The notes: a model not told the origin generated them from the letters alone. A stretch of 64,000 nt of DNA from Arthrobacter sp. efr-133-R2A-120 (GCF_030209835.1 NZ_JARVRF010000022.1:23519-87518); one strand, 5' to 3'. Positions 1 through 8,748 are shown, counted from the stretch's first letter. Made by a program: numbers and translations.

Positions 1-245
1 TTCGAGGGCAGGTTCTCCAGCCCGGACAGGCCAATCGACCGGCTGACCGACCACTCCAGCGCCGCCTCGATCAGGGCATCCCGGCTACCGAAGTGATGGG
101 CCACGAGCGAGTTGTTCACGCCGGCGATCTCGGCGACGGCACGGTACGTCAGACCCCGCAACCCCTTCCGTGCCACCACGTGAATCGTAGCGGCGAGCAG
201 GGCTTCCCTGCCGGTGCCATAACCGGCACTGACGAACTCTTCCAT
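1..245 (-). CDS. TetR-family regulator (cut by window edge)
   Basis: The N-terminal 81 codons of a TetR-type repressor are visible on the minus strand; the C-terminal ligand domain lies outside the window. The reverse reading starts MEEFVSAGYGTGREALL and continues into a helix-turn-helix with the sequence AGVNNSLVAHHFGS. This closely matches the second TetR at 2099..2710 (AGVNHTLVTHHFGS), so the two are paralogues. It is divergent from the cupin/amine oxidase genes, and two copies of a palindrome lie in the intergenic region, so it probably represses those genes and itself. The start is the ATG ending at 245. The family call is firm; the ligand is unknown, though an amine is a reasonable guess from context. 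Confidence 0.85.
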   Translation of the reverse strand, partial: MEEFVSAGYGTGREALLAATIHVVARKGLRGLTYRAVAEIAGVNNSLVAHHFGSRDALIEAALEWSVSRSIGLSGLENLPS

Positions 246-276
246 AAGGCAGAGTCTAATGCCCTTCGAAACAGTC

Positions 277-306
277 TTGACGGCAACACTAAGCAGATGC
301 TTAGAT
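277..306 (+). promoter_or_regulatory. Candidate promoter of the cupin/amine oxidase operon
   Basis: TTGACG (277-282) and TTAGAT (301-306) are separated by 18 bases, a plausible -35/-10 pair. The -10 lies inside the first TetR palindrome, so repressor binding there would block the polymerase. Confidence 0.5.
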
Positions 307-337
307 GTGATCCTCACCACAACTAAGCATCTGCTTA
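289..337. promoter_or_regulatory. Tandem TetR operators
   Basis: CTAAGCAGATGCTTAG (289-304) is a palindrome with a central GA. A second copy in inverted orientation, CTAAGCATCTGCTTA, occupies 323-337. The spacing of 34 bases centre to centre is about three helical turns. They sit between the divergent TetR and cupin genes and overlap the predicted promoter, as expected for an autoregulated TetR repressor. Confidence 0.7.
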
Positions 338-365
338 TTTTCAGCATCAACACCAAGGAGACACC

Positions 366-719
366 ATGTCCACACCCACGTCCGCACTTGAATTCACCGT
401 CCACGACGCCTTTGACCCGGAAAAGTATGAGCCGTTCGACCTGGGACGGGTGCAGTGGGTCCGCCGGCCGGGCGACGGGAACCGCCCCGCCCTGTCCGCC
501 GGATTCTGGCACGTGACACCCGAGGAAGCACCGGAGCCCTTCGATTTGCTGATCGAGGCCGACGAGACCATCCACATCATCGAAGGACACCTCCTGATCG
601 AAGTTGAAGGAAGCGAGAGCTTTGACCTGAAGCCAGGTTCGGCAGCGTCATTCAACAGGGGCGCCCGGACTCGATGGAGCGTCGTTGAAACCACCACCGA
701 GTTCTTCGTTTACTCCTGA
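366..719 (+). CDS. Cupin domain protein (EutQ/ureidoglycine aminohydrolase-like fold)
   Basis: A 117-residue single-domain cupin. The central part (about residues 58-110) reads as beta strands with the typical segments ETIHIIEGHLLIEVEG and LKPGSAASFNRG, followed by the common end pattern ETTTEFFVY. This resembles the cupin_3 group, which includes EutQ-like and (S)-ureidoglycine aminohydrolase-type domains; only one likely metal-ligand His is obvious, so catalysis is uncertain. The ATG follows AAGGAG at 354-359. The amine oxidase begins 36 bases downstream, so the two probably form an operon under the upstream TetR. A role in handling an unstable amine-oxidation product is inference. Confidence 0.75.
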   Translation: MSTPTSALEFTVHDAFDPEKYEPFDLGRVQWVRRPGDGNRPALSAGFWHVTPEEAPEPFDLLIEADETIHIIEGHLLIEVEGSESFDLKPGSAASFNRGARTRWSVVETTTEFFVYS

Positions 720-755
720 CCCCGCTCCCCGAATAGGACCAGCAAAGGCTTGACC

Positions 756-2063
756 ATGACTGAAACCACCTTCCGGACCGAACAGACCGACGTCGTTATC
801 ATCGGCGCAGGCTTCGCCGGGCTCACGGCAGCCCGCGAACTGCGCCACGCCGGCCTGTCCGTCGTCGTCCTCGAAGCCCGCGGCCGGATCGGCGGCCGCA
901 CATGGCTGGACGAGCGGCTGGGCCGCCCCTTGGAAATTGGCGGCACCTGGGTGCACTGGACCCAGCCGTACGTCTGGGCAGAAATGAAACGGTACGGCCT
1001 GGGGACCGTGCAGAGTCCGGTCCCGGAGACCGCCTATTGGTGGGCGGACGGGAAGCGACACCAGGGCGACCCAGAGCAACTGCTAGGTGATATCGACGCA
1101 TCCAACCGTAGGCTCATGGACGAATCACGCCGGTATTTCCCAGAGCCCTTCATCCCGTGGGCGAATCCGGAAATCAGGGAAATTGATGCAACGCCCCTGC
1201 CGAAGAAGATCGCAGAGCTGCAGATCACCGACTATTCCAAGGACATCCTGGAATCCTTCTGGGCACTGAACTTCAACGGACCCCTAGACGATGCGGCATT
1301 TACGCAGGCCCTCCGCTGGGTCGCGCTCACCAACGGGGACTGGATGGTCAGCTTTGAAGCGTGCGCCACGTTCAAGATCCAGGGCGGCACCGAGGCGCTC
1401 ATCCAGGCCATGGCCGCGGGCACAGACATCCGGCTGGATACAAAAGCCATCGCTGTCGAACACGACGAGGCGGGCGCTACCGTCAAGACTGCGGAGGGCT
1501 CGAGCTATCGGGCGAACCATACAGTCTGCACCGTCCCCTTGGGTGCGATGCGCGGGATCTGCTTCGAGCCGCAGCTTCCGGATTCCAGCAAGAACGCCAT
1601 TTCCGAAGGACAGGTTTCCAAGGGCATTAAGGCCTGGATCAAAGTCAAAGGTAGACGGAAGCCTTATGTCGCACTGGGGTCCGCCGATTGGCCGCTCAAT
1701 TTTGCGCAGACTGAGTATGACCAAGACGGAGACACCATCCTTGTGGCCTTTGGCCCCGATTCCTCGAAGCTGGACGCCTCGGACCTCGGCCAGGTGCAAG
1801 CCGCCATCGACCTACTAGTCCCCGACGCGGAAGTTCTCGAGGTCGCAAGCCATGACTGGACGGCAGACCCCCTGTCCGGGGAGACGTGGCCCATGCATCG
1901 CCCCGGATATCTCACCGAGGCTCTGGCCGTTTTCCAGAAACCACAGGGCCGCCTCCTCTTCGCCGGCTCCGATTACGCCGCCGGCTGGGGCGGTTTCATC
2001 GACGGAGCCATCGAGAGCGGCCTCGAAGCAGCCCGCACCATCCAAGACGCCACGCCGGTTTAA
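756..2063 (+). CDS. Flavin-dependent monoamine oxidase
   Basis: Oxidises a primary or secondary amine to an imine/aldehyde with release of hydrogen peroxide. The 435-residue protein has the dinucleotide-binding GAGFAG at residues 17-22, the following GRIGGRTW flavin motif, and the C-terminal FAD-contact segment FAGSDYAAGWGGFIDGAIESG typical of the MAO/putrescine oxidase family. No signal peptide is seen, so it is cytoplasmic. The ATG at 756 is preferred to the in-frame TTG at 750 because AAAGG lies 7 bases before it. It follows the cupin gene and precedes a convergent TetR gene. The aldehyde dehydrogenase, permease and SDR of the next operon suggest a complete amine-to-acid route. The exact amine is not determinable. 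Confidence 0.88.
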   Translation: MTETTFRTEQTDVVIIGAGFAGLTAARELRHAGLSVVVLEARGRIGGRTWLDERLGRPLEIGGTWVHWTQPYVWAEMKRYGLGTVQSPVPETAYWWADGKRHQGDPEQLLGDIDASNRRLMDESRRYFPEPFIPWANPEIREIDATPLPKKIAELQITDYSKDILESFWALNFNGPLDDAAFTQALRWVALTNGDWMVSFEACATFKIQGGTEALIQAMAAGTDIRLDTKAIAVEHDEAGATVKTAEGSSYRANHTVCTVPLGAMRGICFEPQLPDSSKNAISEGQVSKGIKAWIKVKGRRKPYVALGSADWPLNFAQTEYDQDGDTILVAFGPDSSKLDASDLGQVQAAIDLLVPDAEVLEVASHDWTADPLSGETWPMHRPGYLTEALAVFQKPQGRLLFAGSDYAAGWGGFIDGAIESGLEAARTIQDATPV

Positions 2064-2098
2064 CATGAAGTGCTGCAATGACGGCCGGGACTAAATGC

Positions 2099-2710
2099 TC
2101 AGCTGGTGGTTGCCGGGCGCCGGGATTCGCCGGAGGCGTCGCTGGAATTCAGCAGCCCGGACACCAGCTTGCCCACCTGGATCACGGCCGACCTGATTTT
2201 CGCGGGGTCGGTGATCGTGAGGAACTGGAGCATGAGGCCGTCCAGGGCGGCAAAGATGGCCAGGGACGCTTCGCCGGTGGTGTCGAGACCGCGCTGGCTC
2301 AACGCCTCTTCGACGGTGCCCACGTAGGTCTTGTAAAGCCGTTCCACCATCGCCAGGATCTTCGGGTTGCGCCTGGACTCGAGGAGCATTTCAAACTGGA
2401 AGAGCTGCAGTTCGGGTTCAGCCGACACCGTAGCCATGAGCGAGTCGGCGAATCCTTCATCAAAGTCCGCGATACCGGCCAGGCCCGTCTCCTCGATGGA
2501 GCGCTGAACGGCCCACTCCATGGTGGCAGCCAGAAGTCCCTCGATAGATCCGAAGTGGTGGGTAACAAGCGTATGGTTCACGCCGGCCCGGGCGGCCACC
2601 GCGCGATACGTGACACCCCTGAGGCCCTTTTCTGCGACGACGTCGATCACCGCCGCCAGAAGCGCGTCGCGGCCGTCTCCGTACGGCAACCTCCGTGAAT
2701 GCTGGCTCAT
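2099..2710 (-). CDS. TetR-family regulator, paralogue of the one at the left edge
   Basis: A 203-residue repressor with an N-terminal helix-turn-helix (about residues 17-62; recognition segment AGVNHTLVTHHFGS) and a helical ligand-binding C-terminus. It is strongly similar to the partial TetR at 1..245 over the DNA-binding domain, including the phrases GLRGVTYRAVA and EWAVQRSI. It is convergent with the amine oxidase gene and divergent from the permease operon at 2935, with a palindrome between them at 2759-2782. It therefore probably controls permease, MoaF-like protein, aldehyde dehydrogenase and SDR. Ligand unknown; the pairing of paralogous repressors around one pathway suggests related inducers. 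Confidence 0.9.
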   Translation of the reverse strand: MSQHSRRLPYGDGRDALLAAVIDVVAEKGLRGVTYRAVAARAGVNHTLVTHHFGSIEGLLAATMEWAVQRSIEETGLAGIADFDEGFADSLMATVSAEPELQLFQFEMLLESRRNPKILAMVERLYKTYVGTVEEALSQRGLDTTGEASLAIFAALDGLMLQFLTITDPAKIRSAVIQVGKLVSGLLNSSDASGESRRPATTS

Positions 2711-2749
2711 AAGGCGAGTCTAGCCTCGTCGGCTGGCACCGAAAGGCCG

Positions 2750-2782
2750 TTGACAGGGAAAACTATACAGATGTAGAGTTTT
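2750..2782 (+). promoter_or_regulatory. Promoter and TetR operator of the permease operon
   Basis: TTGACA at 2750-2755 is followed 18 bases later by TAGAGT (2774-2779). Overlapping it is an imperfect palindrome, AAAACTATACAG (2759-2770) against ATGTAGAGTTTT (2771-2782). Its core shares CTAnnCAGATG with the operators at 289-337. About 150 bases of leader separate it from the permease start. Confidence 0.6.
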
Positions 2783-2934
2783 GGATGTGGCCGGGATCAC
2801 TCCCAGGGTCGCAGTCCTCGAAAAGAGCTTCGGACCTACCCGCTACCGCGCATTGGCGCGCGAAAGCAGGGCTTTCTAAATCTCCCCTTCAGCATCGGCG
2901 TTTCCGCCATTTGCGCTTCTGAAAGAGCCATCTC

Positions 2935-4389
2935 ATGAATCAAGAACAAGGCGAGACCTCGGCAGGTCTCGGATTAGTAGAGCCGATGTCCAACGTGCCC
3001 ACAGTGCGATTGAAGCCGAACAAGCTCGGCGTCATCGCTGTCGCCTTTTTTTCCATCGCCGCGGCCGCTCCCATGGCCGCCGTTGTAGGTGCCAGCCCGG
3101 TGCTTTTCTCGGCAAGCGGCCCCGGGACCCCGGTGATTTACACCATCGCGGCCCTGCTCGTTGCTCTGTTCTCGGTCGGATACCTGCGGATGAGCCACCA
3201 CATCACCAACGCAGGAGGCTTCGTCGCCTACATTGCAAAGGGACTGGGCAACAAATGGGCCACCGCCGGGGCCGGCATCGCCATCCTCACCTATCTCAGC
3301 CTGCAGATCGGTCTCTGGTCCCAGTTCGGGGTTTTCGCCCAGCAACTGGTTGAAAGCCTCACGGGAATCGGCATACCCGTCTACGTTTGGATCGTCGTCG
3401 TCCTGGCATTGACGGCAGGACTGACGATGAGGGGCGTCGACGCGAGCCTAAAGGTCCTGGGAGTTTTGATCCTTGGAGAAGCCCTCGTGGTCGCGGCCCT
3501 GGTGTTTTCCCTTATTGCCCAGAAGGGGCTGGGAATCTTCACCTTCGAGGGTTTCACGGCATCGAACGTCTTCGGTCCAGGCCTGGGGATCTCGATGCTT
3601 TTTGCCTTCGCCTGCTTCACGAGTTTTGAAGCCACGGTGGTCTTCGCCGAAGAGGCGAAAAATCCAAGGCGGACTATTCCTCGGGCGGCATACCTCGTCA
3701 TCGCCTTCGTCGGAGTGTTCTACACACTGTCCACCTGGGCCATCAGCGGTTCCATCGGAATAGACCACATCCAACAAGAGGCAAGCGACAACCCCGCGGG
3801 CATGATCTTCGACCTCGCCAATGCCAGCGCCGGCCCATGGCTAAGCGTCGCCATGCAGATCCTTGTGGTCACGAGCTTCATCGCCATGCTCCTGGGCCTG
3901 TCCAACATGTTCTCCCGGTACCTGTTTGCGCTTGGCCGGGCCGGAGCCCTGCCCGCCAGACTTTCCTCCGTCTCCAAAACCGGAGCGCCGTCCTTCGCCG
4001 GCCTCGTCAACGCCTTGGTCGTCCTGATCGTGATCAGCGCCTTCCTGCTGACCGGAGCCGACCCCATCGGCATCGTCTTCTCCTGGTTCGTCGCCTTGGG
4101 CACGGCCGGCTTTATCACCATCCTGCTGCTGACATCAGTCGCGATCGTCGCGTTCTTCGCCCGAAACGGCATCCGGGACAATCTCTGGGTCACCGTCATC
4201 GCCCCGTCACTGTCCGTCCTGGCCTTCATCGTCATCGGATACCTGACGCTGGATAACTACGACGCCCTGCTCGGCGGTGCAGGAGGAGTCGCGCGCTGGC
4301 TCCTTCTTGGCATACCGATCTTCCTCGCGGCTGGACTCGTACGGGGAACGCAAAAACCCTCGATCGACTACGCCGCGGAAATCCTCTAG
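2935..4389 (+). CDS. APC-superfamily amino acid/amine permease
   Basis: A 484-residue integral membrane protein with about 12 hydrophobic segments beginning near residue 30 (LGVIAVAFFSIAAAAPMAAVVG), the standard APC first-helix region. The segment FAFACFTSFEATVVFAEEAKNPRRTIPRA (helix 6 and following loop) is the best family signature: in APC transporters this conserved F-E-A/E-E-x-x-x-P-x-R-x-I-P pattern lines the substrate pathway. It imports an amino acid or amine by proton coupling in the cytoplasmic membrane. It heads the operon continuing with MoaF-like protein, aldehyde dehydrogenase and SDR, and lies next to an amine oxidase, so an amine substrate is likely but not proven. Confidence 0.9.
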   Translation: MNQEQGETSAGLGLVEPMSNVPTVRLKPNKLGVIAVAFFSIAAAAPMAAVVGASPVLFSASGPGTPVIYTIAALLVALFSVGYLRMSHHITNAGGFVAYIAKGLGNKWATAGAGIAILTYLSLQIGLWSQFGVFAQQLVESLTGIGIPVYVWIVVVLALTAGLTMRGVDASLKVLGVLILGEALVVAALVFSLIAQKGLGIFTFEGFTASNVFGPGLGISMLFAFACFTSFEATVVFAEEAKNPRRTIPRAAYLVIAFVGVFYTLSTWAISGSIGIDHIQQEASDNPAGMIFDLANASAGPWLSVAMQILVVTSFIAMLLGLSNMFSRYLFALGRAGALPARLSSVSKTGAPSFAGLVNALVVLIVISAFLLTGADPIGIVFSWFVALGTAGFITILLLTSVAIVAFFARNGIRDNLWVTVIAPSLSVLAFIVIGYLTLDNYDALLGGAGGVARWLLLGIPIFLAAGLVRGTQKPSIDYAAEIL

Positions 4390-4433
4390 CGACCGACATC
4401 AAGCCCTTCATGACTACCAAAAGGAACCACACC

Positions 4434-5237
4434 ATGACCTCAACGGAACTTCAGGACTACATCCCCGAAGACCAGTGGCCCCCAGTATCCGCCATGCTAG
4501 ACGGCTTCGGAGACCAGACCCTCCCGGCCTCCGAAGCGCTTGCAGGCACCGTCCTCCGCCTCCCGGCAGAGGACGGGTCCACCACTGAATACGGGTTCGA
4601 GGATGCATCTTCTCTCACCTGGCGCGTCTCAGGAGGTGACGCCAATCAGAGCGGCACAGCCACCTACAAGGCCATCGAGGCACGCCCCGGAATCTTCATC
4701 ATTGACTTCGTCCGGGGCCAAGGCGTCGACGCCGAGAACGTCACCATCATTCTCGACCGCAACACCGGGGCCGTCACCGCCGGCGTTTCCACGTTCGTCA
4801 CCGTCGACGGCAAAACCCGAAGCACCACCGAATTCAGCCACACGAACACACTTGGCACAGCCGCCACACACCAACGCTCCACCGGGTTGGTCGGAAAACG
4901 GATCTTCTACCGCTACAGCGACGTCGAAACCTACGAACACATCTACCTGAACCCGGGCACCTTCACCTGGAACTGCATCCGGGGCGGCGAGGCCGGACTC
5001 GCCGACACCGACCGATGCATGACCTGGGACGTCGCGGATGACCTGTACATCTTCTTCTGGACAGAGAAAGTCATGACCGTCGAGGCCGTGCTGCTGGTCG
5101 ACCTCCGGGAACAACGCTCGATCGGACGCATGTTCGGATGGGACGACCCAGCCGCCGAACCCGTGATCCTGCCATTCAACTCCCGGCTGAGCGTGCTGAA
5201 TACCACCGAATACCCGCAGGACACCCACAAAGACTAA
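4434..5237 (+). CDS. MoaF-family protein (monoamine-regulon type)
   Basis: A 267-residue soluble protein that I recognise as a MoaF-like two-half beta-barrel protein. It has aromatic-rich segments GKRIFYRYSDVETYEHIYLNPGTFTWNCIRGGEAGLADTD and ADDLYIFFWTEK that are typical of the C-terminal half. The name MoaF derives from the monoamine (moa) genes of Klebsiella, and databases often label the family as molybdenum-cofactor biosynthesis. Here the gene lies among amine permease, amine oxidase and aldehyde dehydrogenase genes, which supports the monoamine link and not cofactor synthesis. The biochemical role is unknown. The ATG at 4434 has AAGGA 8 bases upstream; the earlier in-frame ATG at 4410 lacks a good site. 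Confidence 0.72.
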   Translation: MTSTELQDYIPEDQWPPVSAMLDGFGDQTLPASEALAGTVLRLPAEDGSTTEYGFEDASSLTWRVSGGDANQSGTATYKAIEARPGIFIIDFVRGQGVDAENVTIILDRNTGAVTAGVSTFVTVDGKTRSTTEFSHTNTLGTAATHQRSTGLVGKRIFYRYSDVETYEHIYLNPGTFTWNCIRGGEAGLADTDRCMTWDVADDLYIFFWTEKVMTVEAVLLVDLREQRSIGRMFGWDDPAAEPVILPFNSRLSVLNTTEYPQDTHKD

Positions 5238-5286
5238 CTGGATATCGAGCCAAGGCTTCACTTAGCTACTCGAAGAGGAGTACCCC

Positions 5287-6699
5287 ATGGAAACGTACGA
5301 TTCAATGCTCGCCAGGATCTCCGCGGCCCCCGGCCAAGGCAGCCGCACCATCCTGGACCCAGCCACGGGCGAACCCGTCGGGGAGGCGCCCGTGCACACT
5401 GTCGACGACCTCGAGCACGCAATCGCCGCCGCAGCAGCCGCCCAGCCGGCGTGGGCCGCTCTCGGCCACGACGCCCGCTCCGCCGCGCTCCTGAAGGCCG
5501 CCGACGCCGTCGAACGCTCCGCCGAAGAACTCGCTCAACTGCTCTCCCGCGAACAAGGCAAACCGCTCAACGGCCCCAACGCCCGCTTCGAAGTCGGCGC
5601 CTGCGCCGCCTGGCTCCGCGCCGCCGCCACCACTCCCCTGGCGCCAGAGATGGTCGTAGACGACGGGGAAACTCGAGCCGTCCTGGATTACCGGCCCATC
5701 GGCGTCGTGGGAGCGATCGGTCCATGGAACTGGCCCATGATGATCACCATCTGGCAGATCGCACCCGCCCTGCGCATGGGCAACGCCGTCGTCGTCAAGC
5801 CGTCGCAAAACACGCCGCTGAGTGTGCTGGCGCTGGCCGCCGTTATCAACGACGAACTACCCGAAGGATTGCTTTCGGTAGTCAGCAGCGGACGCGACGT
5901 CGGCGCCCGCCTGGCCGAACACCCGGCTATCGGCAAGGTCATGTTCACCGGTTCGACCGCCGCCGGCAAGTCGATCATCAAATCCTCGGCCGGCACCATC
6001 AAGCGCCTCACCCTGGAGCTCGGCGGAAACGACGCCGGGATCGTCCTGCCCGACGCCGACCCCAAAGCCATCGCCGAAGGCCTCTTCTGGGGCGCCTTCA
6101 TCAACACCGGCCAGACCTGCGCGGCGCTCAAGCGCCTCTACGTCCACGACGACATCTACGACGGCGTCTGCGAGGAACTCACCAAAGTCGCCGCCGCGAT
6201 GCCCATGGGCGTTGGCCTCGACGAGGCGAACGTGCTCGGACCCCTGCAGAACAGGCAGCAGTATGACATCGTCGCCCGGCTCGTCGAGGCCGCCCGCGAT
6301 TCCGGCGCCCGCATCCTGCTCGGCGGCAATCCGGACCCGGGCCAGCCCGGCAACTTCTACCCCACCACCCTCGTCGCCGACATCGACAACAGCAACCCCC
6401 TCGTCGCCGAAGAGCAGTTCGGCCCCGCCCTGCCCATCATCCGCTACAGCACGGTGGACGAAGCAATCAGGATGGCCAACGGGGTCGACGTCGGACTCGG
6501 CGCCTCCATTTGGTCCCCCAACCTCACCGCCGCCCGCGAGGTTGCAGCACGCCTCGAAGCCGGCACGGTCTGGATCAACACACACGGCGCCGTGGACCCC
6601 CGCATTCCGTTCGGCGGGGCCAAACAATCCGGCTACGGCCTCGAATTCGGCGTCGAAGGCCTCAAAGCGCTGGGCATTCCCCAGGTGATCAACGGCTGA
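5287..6699 (+). CDS. NAD(P)-dependent aldehyde dehydrogenase
   Basis: Oxidises an aldehyde, probably that released by the amine oxidase, to the carboxylate. The 470 residues contain the ALDH elements in order: GAIGPWNWPMM with the oxyanion Asn, KPSQNTP cofactor loop, FTGSTAAGK nucleotide contact, the general base in LELGGND (Glu244), and the nucleophile in NTGQTC (Cys278). The C-terminal IPFGGAKQSGYG motif is also present. The ATG follows AAGAGGAG at 5273-5280. It is 49 bases after the MoaF-like gene and its stop overlaps the start of the SDR gene by one base, so all four genes are likely one transcript. Confidence 0.93.
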   Translation: METYDSMLARISAAPGQGSRTILDPATGEPVGEAPVHTVDDLEHAIAAAAAAQPAWAALGHDARSAALLKAADAVERSAEELAQLLSREQGKPLNGPNARFEVGACAAWLRAAATTPLAPEMVVDDGETRAVLDYRPIGVVGAIGPWNWPMMITIWQIAPALRMGNAVVVKPSQNTPLSVLALAAVINDELPEGLLSVVSSGRDVGARLAEHPAIGKVMFTGSTAAGKSIIKSSAGTIKRLTLELGGNDAGIVLPDADPKAIAEGLFWGAFINTGQTCAALKRLYVHDDIYDGVCEELTKVAAAMPMGVGLDEANVLGPLQNRQQYDIVARLVEAARDSGARILLGGNPDPGQPGNFYPTTLVADIDNSNPLVAEEQFGPALPIIRYSTVDEAIRMANGVDVGLGASIWSPNLTAAREVAARLEAGTVWINTHGAVDPRIPFGGAKQSGYGLEFGVEGLKALGIPQVING

Positions 6700-7547
6700 T
6701 GAACACGAACCCACACCCCGTGGCCATTGTCACCGGTGGAGGCACAGGTATCGGAGCAGCGTCAGCGGCGGCCCTTCGCGCCCAAGGATGGGACGTTGTA
6801 ATCTGCGGGCGTCGCTCCGAGAACCTGGCAGCCGTTGCCGCGTCTACCGGCGCCGTCCCCTTCGTGGCTGATGCCGCATCGAACGCTGACATCCACCGGC
6901 TTGTTGAAACCACCGTTGGCCGGTTTGGATCCATCGATGGCCTGGTGCTGAATGCTGGCATCATCCGGGCCGGAGCTGTGGGGGACCTCGAACCCCGAGA
7001 CTGGGATGACATGGTCCTCACCAACCTGACAGGCCCCTTCCTCCTGGCCAAGGCAGCAATGCCACACCTCATTGAAGCCCGAGGCGCCATCGTCGGAGTC
7101 GCATCTGCTGCGGCGCTCAGGGCCAGCGAAGGCATCGCCGGCTACAACGCAAGCAAAGCGGGGCTGGCCATGCTCATCCAGTCTGTCGCAGTGGACTACG
7201 GACCATCCGGCGTCAGGGCGAATGCTGTATGCCCAGGATGGACCCGGACGGAAATGGCAGACCGGGAAATGGCGGAGTACGGGGCAGAACTTGGACTGGA
7301 ACCCCAGGACGCATACTCTGTCTCCACCTCCTTCGTGCCAAGTCGCCGGCCGGCCGAGGCATGTGAGGTGGGACGGGTCATCGCGTGGCTGCTCTCAGAT
7401 CAAGCGTCGTACATCAACGCCGCCGTGTTGCCGGTCGACGGCGGCATGATCGCCGTCGATCCTGGTTCCCTCGCCCTTGATCCACGCGTCAAAATTACCA
7501 ATGTTCAGACGACCCGATCCCAAGGAACGCCTAACCTTCAACGCTAA
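6699..7547 (+). CDS. Short-chain dehydrogenase/reductase (SDR)
   Basis: A classical SDR of 282 residues. TGGGTGIG (12-19) binds the nucleotide, NAG follows beta 4, and Tyr149/Lys153 form the YNASK active-site motif, with the family Ser upstream in VGVASAA. The end DGGMIA is typical, but about 30 extra residues follow. The ATG overlaps the last base of the aldehyde dehydrogenase stop (TGATG), which fixes the start and implies translational coupling. The substrate is unknown; reduction or oxidation of an alcohol/ketone derived from the amine pathway is the simplest reading. Confidence 0.9.
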   Translation: MNTNPHPVAIVTGGGTGIGAASAAALRAQGWDVVICGRRSENLAAVAASTGAVPFVADAASNADIHRLVETTVGRFGSIDGLVLNAGIIRAGAVGDLEPRDWDDMVLTNLTGPFLLAKAAMPHLIEARGAIVGVASAAALRASEGIAGYNASKAGLAMLIQSVAVDYGPSGVRANAVCPGWTRTEMADREMAEYGAELGLEPQDAYSVSTSFVPSRRPAEACEVGRVIAWLLSDQASYINAAVLPVDGGMIAVDPGSLALDPRVKITNVQTTRSQGTPNLQR

Positions 7548-7573
7548 TCGACATACGAACGCTAACTGAGTGA

Positions 7574-7613
7574 GATGATCCCGGGCAGCCACGTCAGGTC
7601 GCCCGGGGTCATC
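7574..7613 (+). terminator. Hairpin after the SDR operon
   Basis: GATGATCCCGGGC (7574-7586) pairs with GCCCGGGGTCATC (7601-7613) around a 14-base loop, one G-T pair. No T-tract follows, as is common in actinobacteria. It ends the amine operon. Confidence 0.55.
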
Positions 7614-8058
7614 CGACCTTCGTTTCGCGCGAGAGGCCTATGACCCGCCACCTACAACAAAGGCGATTTTTGGGTGGCCGAGCCCTTGCGAGCAGCACCT
7701 CAAGGCCTTGTGGGGATCCCCCAGTGAGACACACTCGGTGAGACACTTCTGGTCGTATAACGGGTGAAAATGCGCATGCCGAAGACTGCTTCGCTAACCA
7801 CCAAACGCCAAACGCCGGACACACGGACGCATCGCTGATGAATGATGCCGGCGAACTGGCTCAGCTCGGATGCGGCCAACGGACCAGGTTGATTGCCGTA
7901 ACGCAGGCCCCCTGGGCATCCTGCTAAATCCGGCATCGTCGCGGCGGTGGCTTTCGTGCGGCCTGGATCCAAGGTCGGCCACGTTTCGCTCATCTGCGGC
8001 GGCTGTCGAATCCAGGTCTCACAGGAGCACGACAGGTTGCCTCTGTATCGTCCTGCGG
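7614..8058. other. Gap without a convincing gene
   Basis: About 445 bases. The reading frame of the VanZ-like gene stays open upstream to about 7870, but that stretch has no membrane character or family resemblance and is probably not translated. No repeat, RNA gene or strong hairpin is apparent beyond the terminator at its left edge. Confidence 0.5.
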
Positions 8059-8637
8059 ATGTGTGTACAGCCGAAACCCACCGCGGTCACGGATGATGTG
8101 CCGAGCAGGCGACTCACCACGAAACGGGCGAAAGCGGAGACCGCGGCCATCTTCGCCGTTTTCGCCCTCTACGCGGCCTTCCTGCTGAAGCTGCTTCTCT
8201 TCTCTCGTGTACCGGGTTCGGAAAGATCGATCAATCTCATCCCGTTCGCAAGTATCGCGGAATACGCGTTCAGCCACTCACCCGGGACCGAGAAAGTGGC
8301 GTTCGCCAACGTCGTCGGGAACATCCTGACCTTCATCCCGCTCGGAGTCTACGCATCGTGGCTCCGACATCGGGCGGCCGCATGGCCGACCATACTCACG
8401 GTCGCCTCGGTCAGCGTCGCCGTGGAGATCATCCAAAGCGTGTTTGCGGTTGGAGCATCGGACATCGACGACGTGATTCTGAACTGCGTCGGAGGACTCA
8501 TCGGAATGCTCGCATTCTGGCTGCTCTCCGCGATCCTGCGCGAGCGATCCCGGGAACGGACCGCAATGGGCGTGTTTTCACTGCTTTCGATGCCCGTCTG
8601 GGTCTACTTCTTCTTCATCATCCGACTACACATGTGA
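8059..8637 (+). CDS. VanZ-like membrane protein
   Basis: A 192-residue protein with about five hydrophobic segments. The patterns RSINLIPFASI, NVVGNILTFIPLGVY and VEIIQSVFAVGASDIDDVILNCVGGLIG are the typical VanZ/phosphotransbutyrylase-like signature (N-P-F, N-x-x-x-F-x-P-x-G and G-x-x-D-x-x-D-v-i-x-N-x-x-G). The family includes VanZ of glycopeptide-resistance clusters, but most members are of unknown function and nothing here suggests resistance. The ATG at 8059 is chosen because residues upstream are not conserved in character; no strong ribosome-binding site is visible. It stands alone. Confidence 0.8.
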   Translation: MCVQPKPTAVTDDVPSRRLTTKRAKAETAAIFAVFALYAAFLLKLLLFSRVPGSERSINLIPFASIAEYAFSHSPGTEKVAFANVVGNILTFIPLGVYASWLRHRAAAWPTILTVASVSVAVEIIQSVFAVGASDIDDVILNCVGGLIGMLAFWLLSAILRERSRERTAMGVFSLLSMPVWVYFFFIIRLHM

Positions 8638-8748
8638 ATACAACCATAATCTGGCCTCCGAGCAGAGCGGCCCTAGGGTTGCTAGGCCCCTTTGAAGCCC
8701 CCGGATGGGGTTGTCTAGTGCCGCGGGGAATCGTTTTGGTATCTATGA

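Noticed and set aside
8059..8637. Glycopeptide resistance gene vanZ
   Set aside because: Only the broad VanZ-like domain is present and there are no vanHAX-type neighbours, so a resistance function is not supported.
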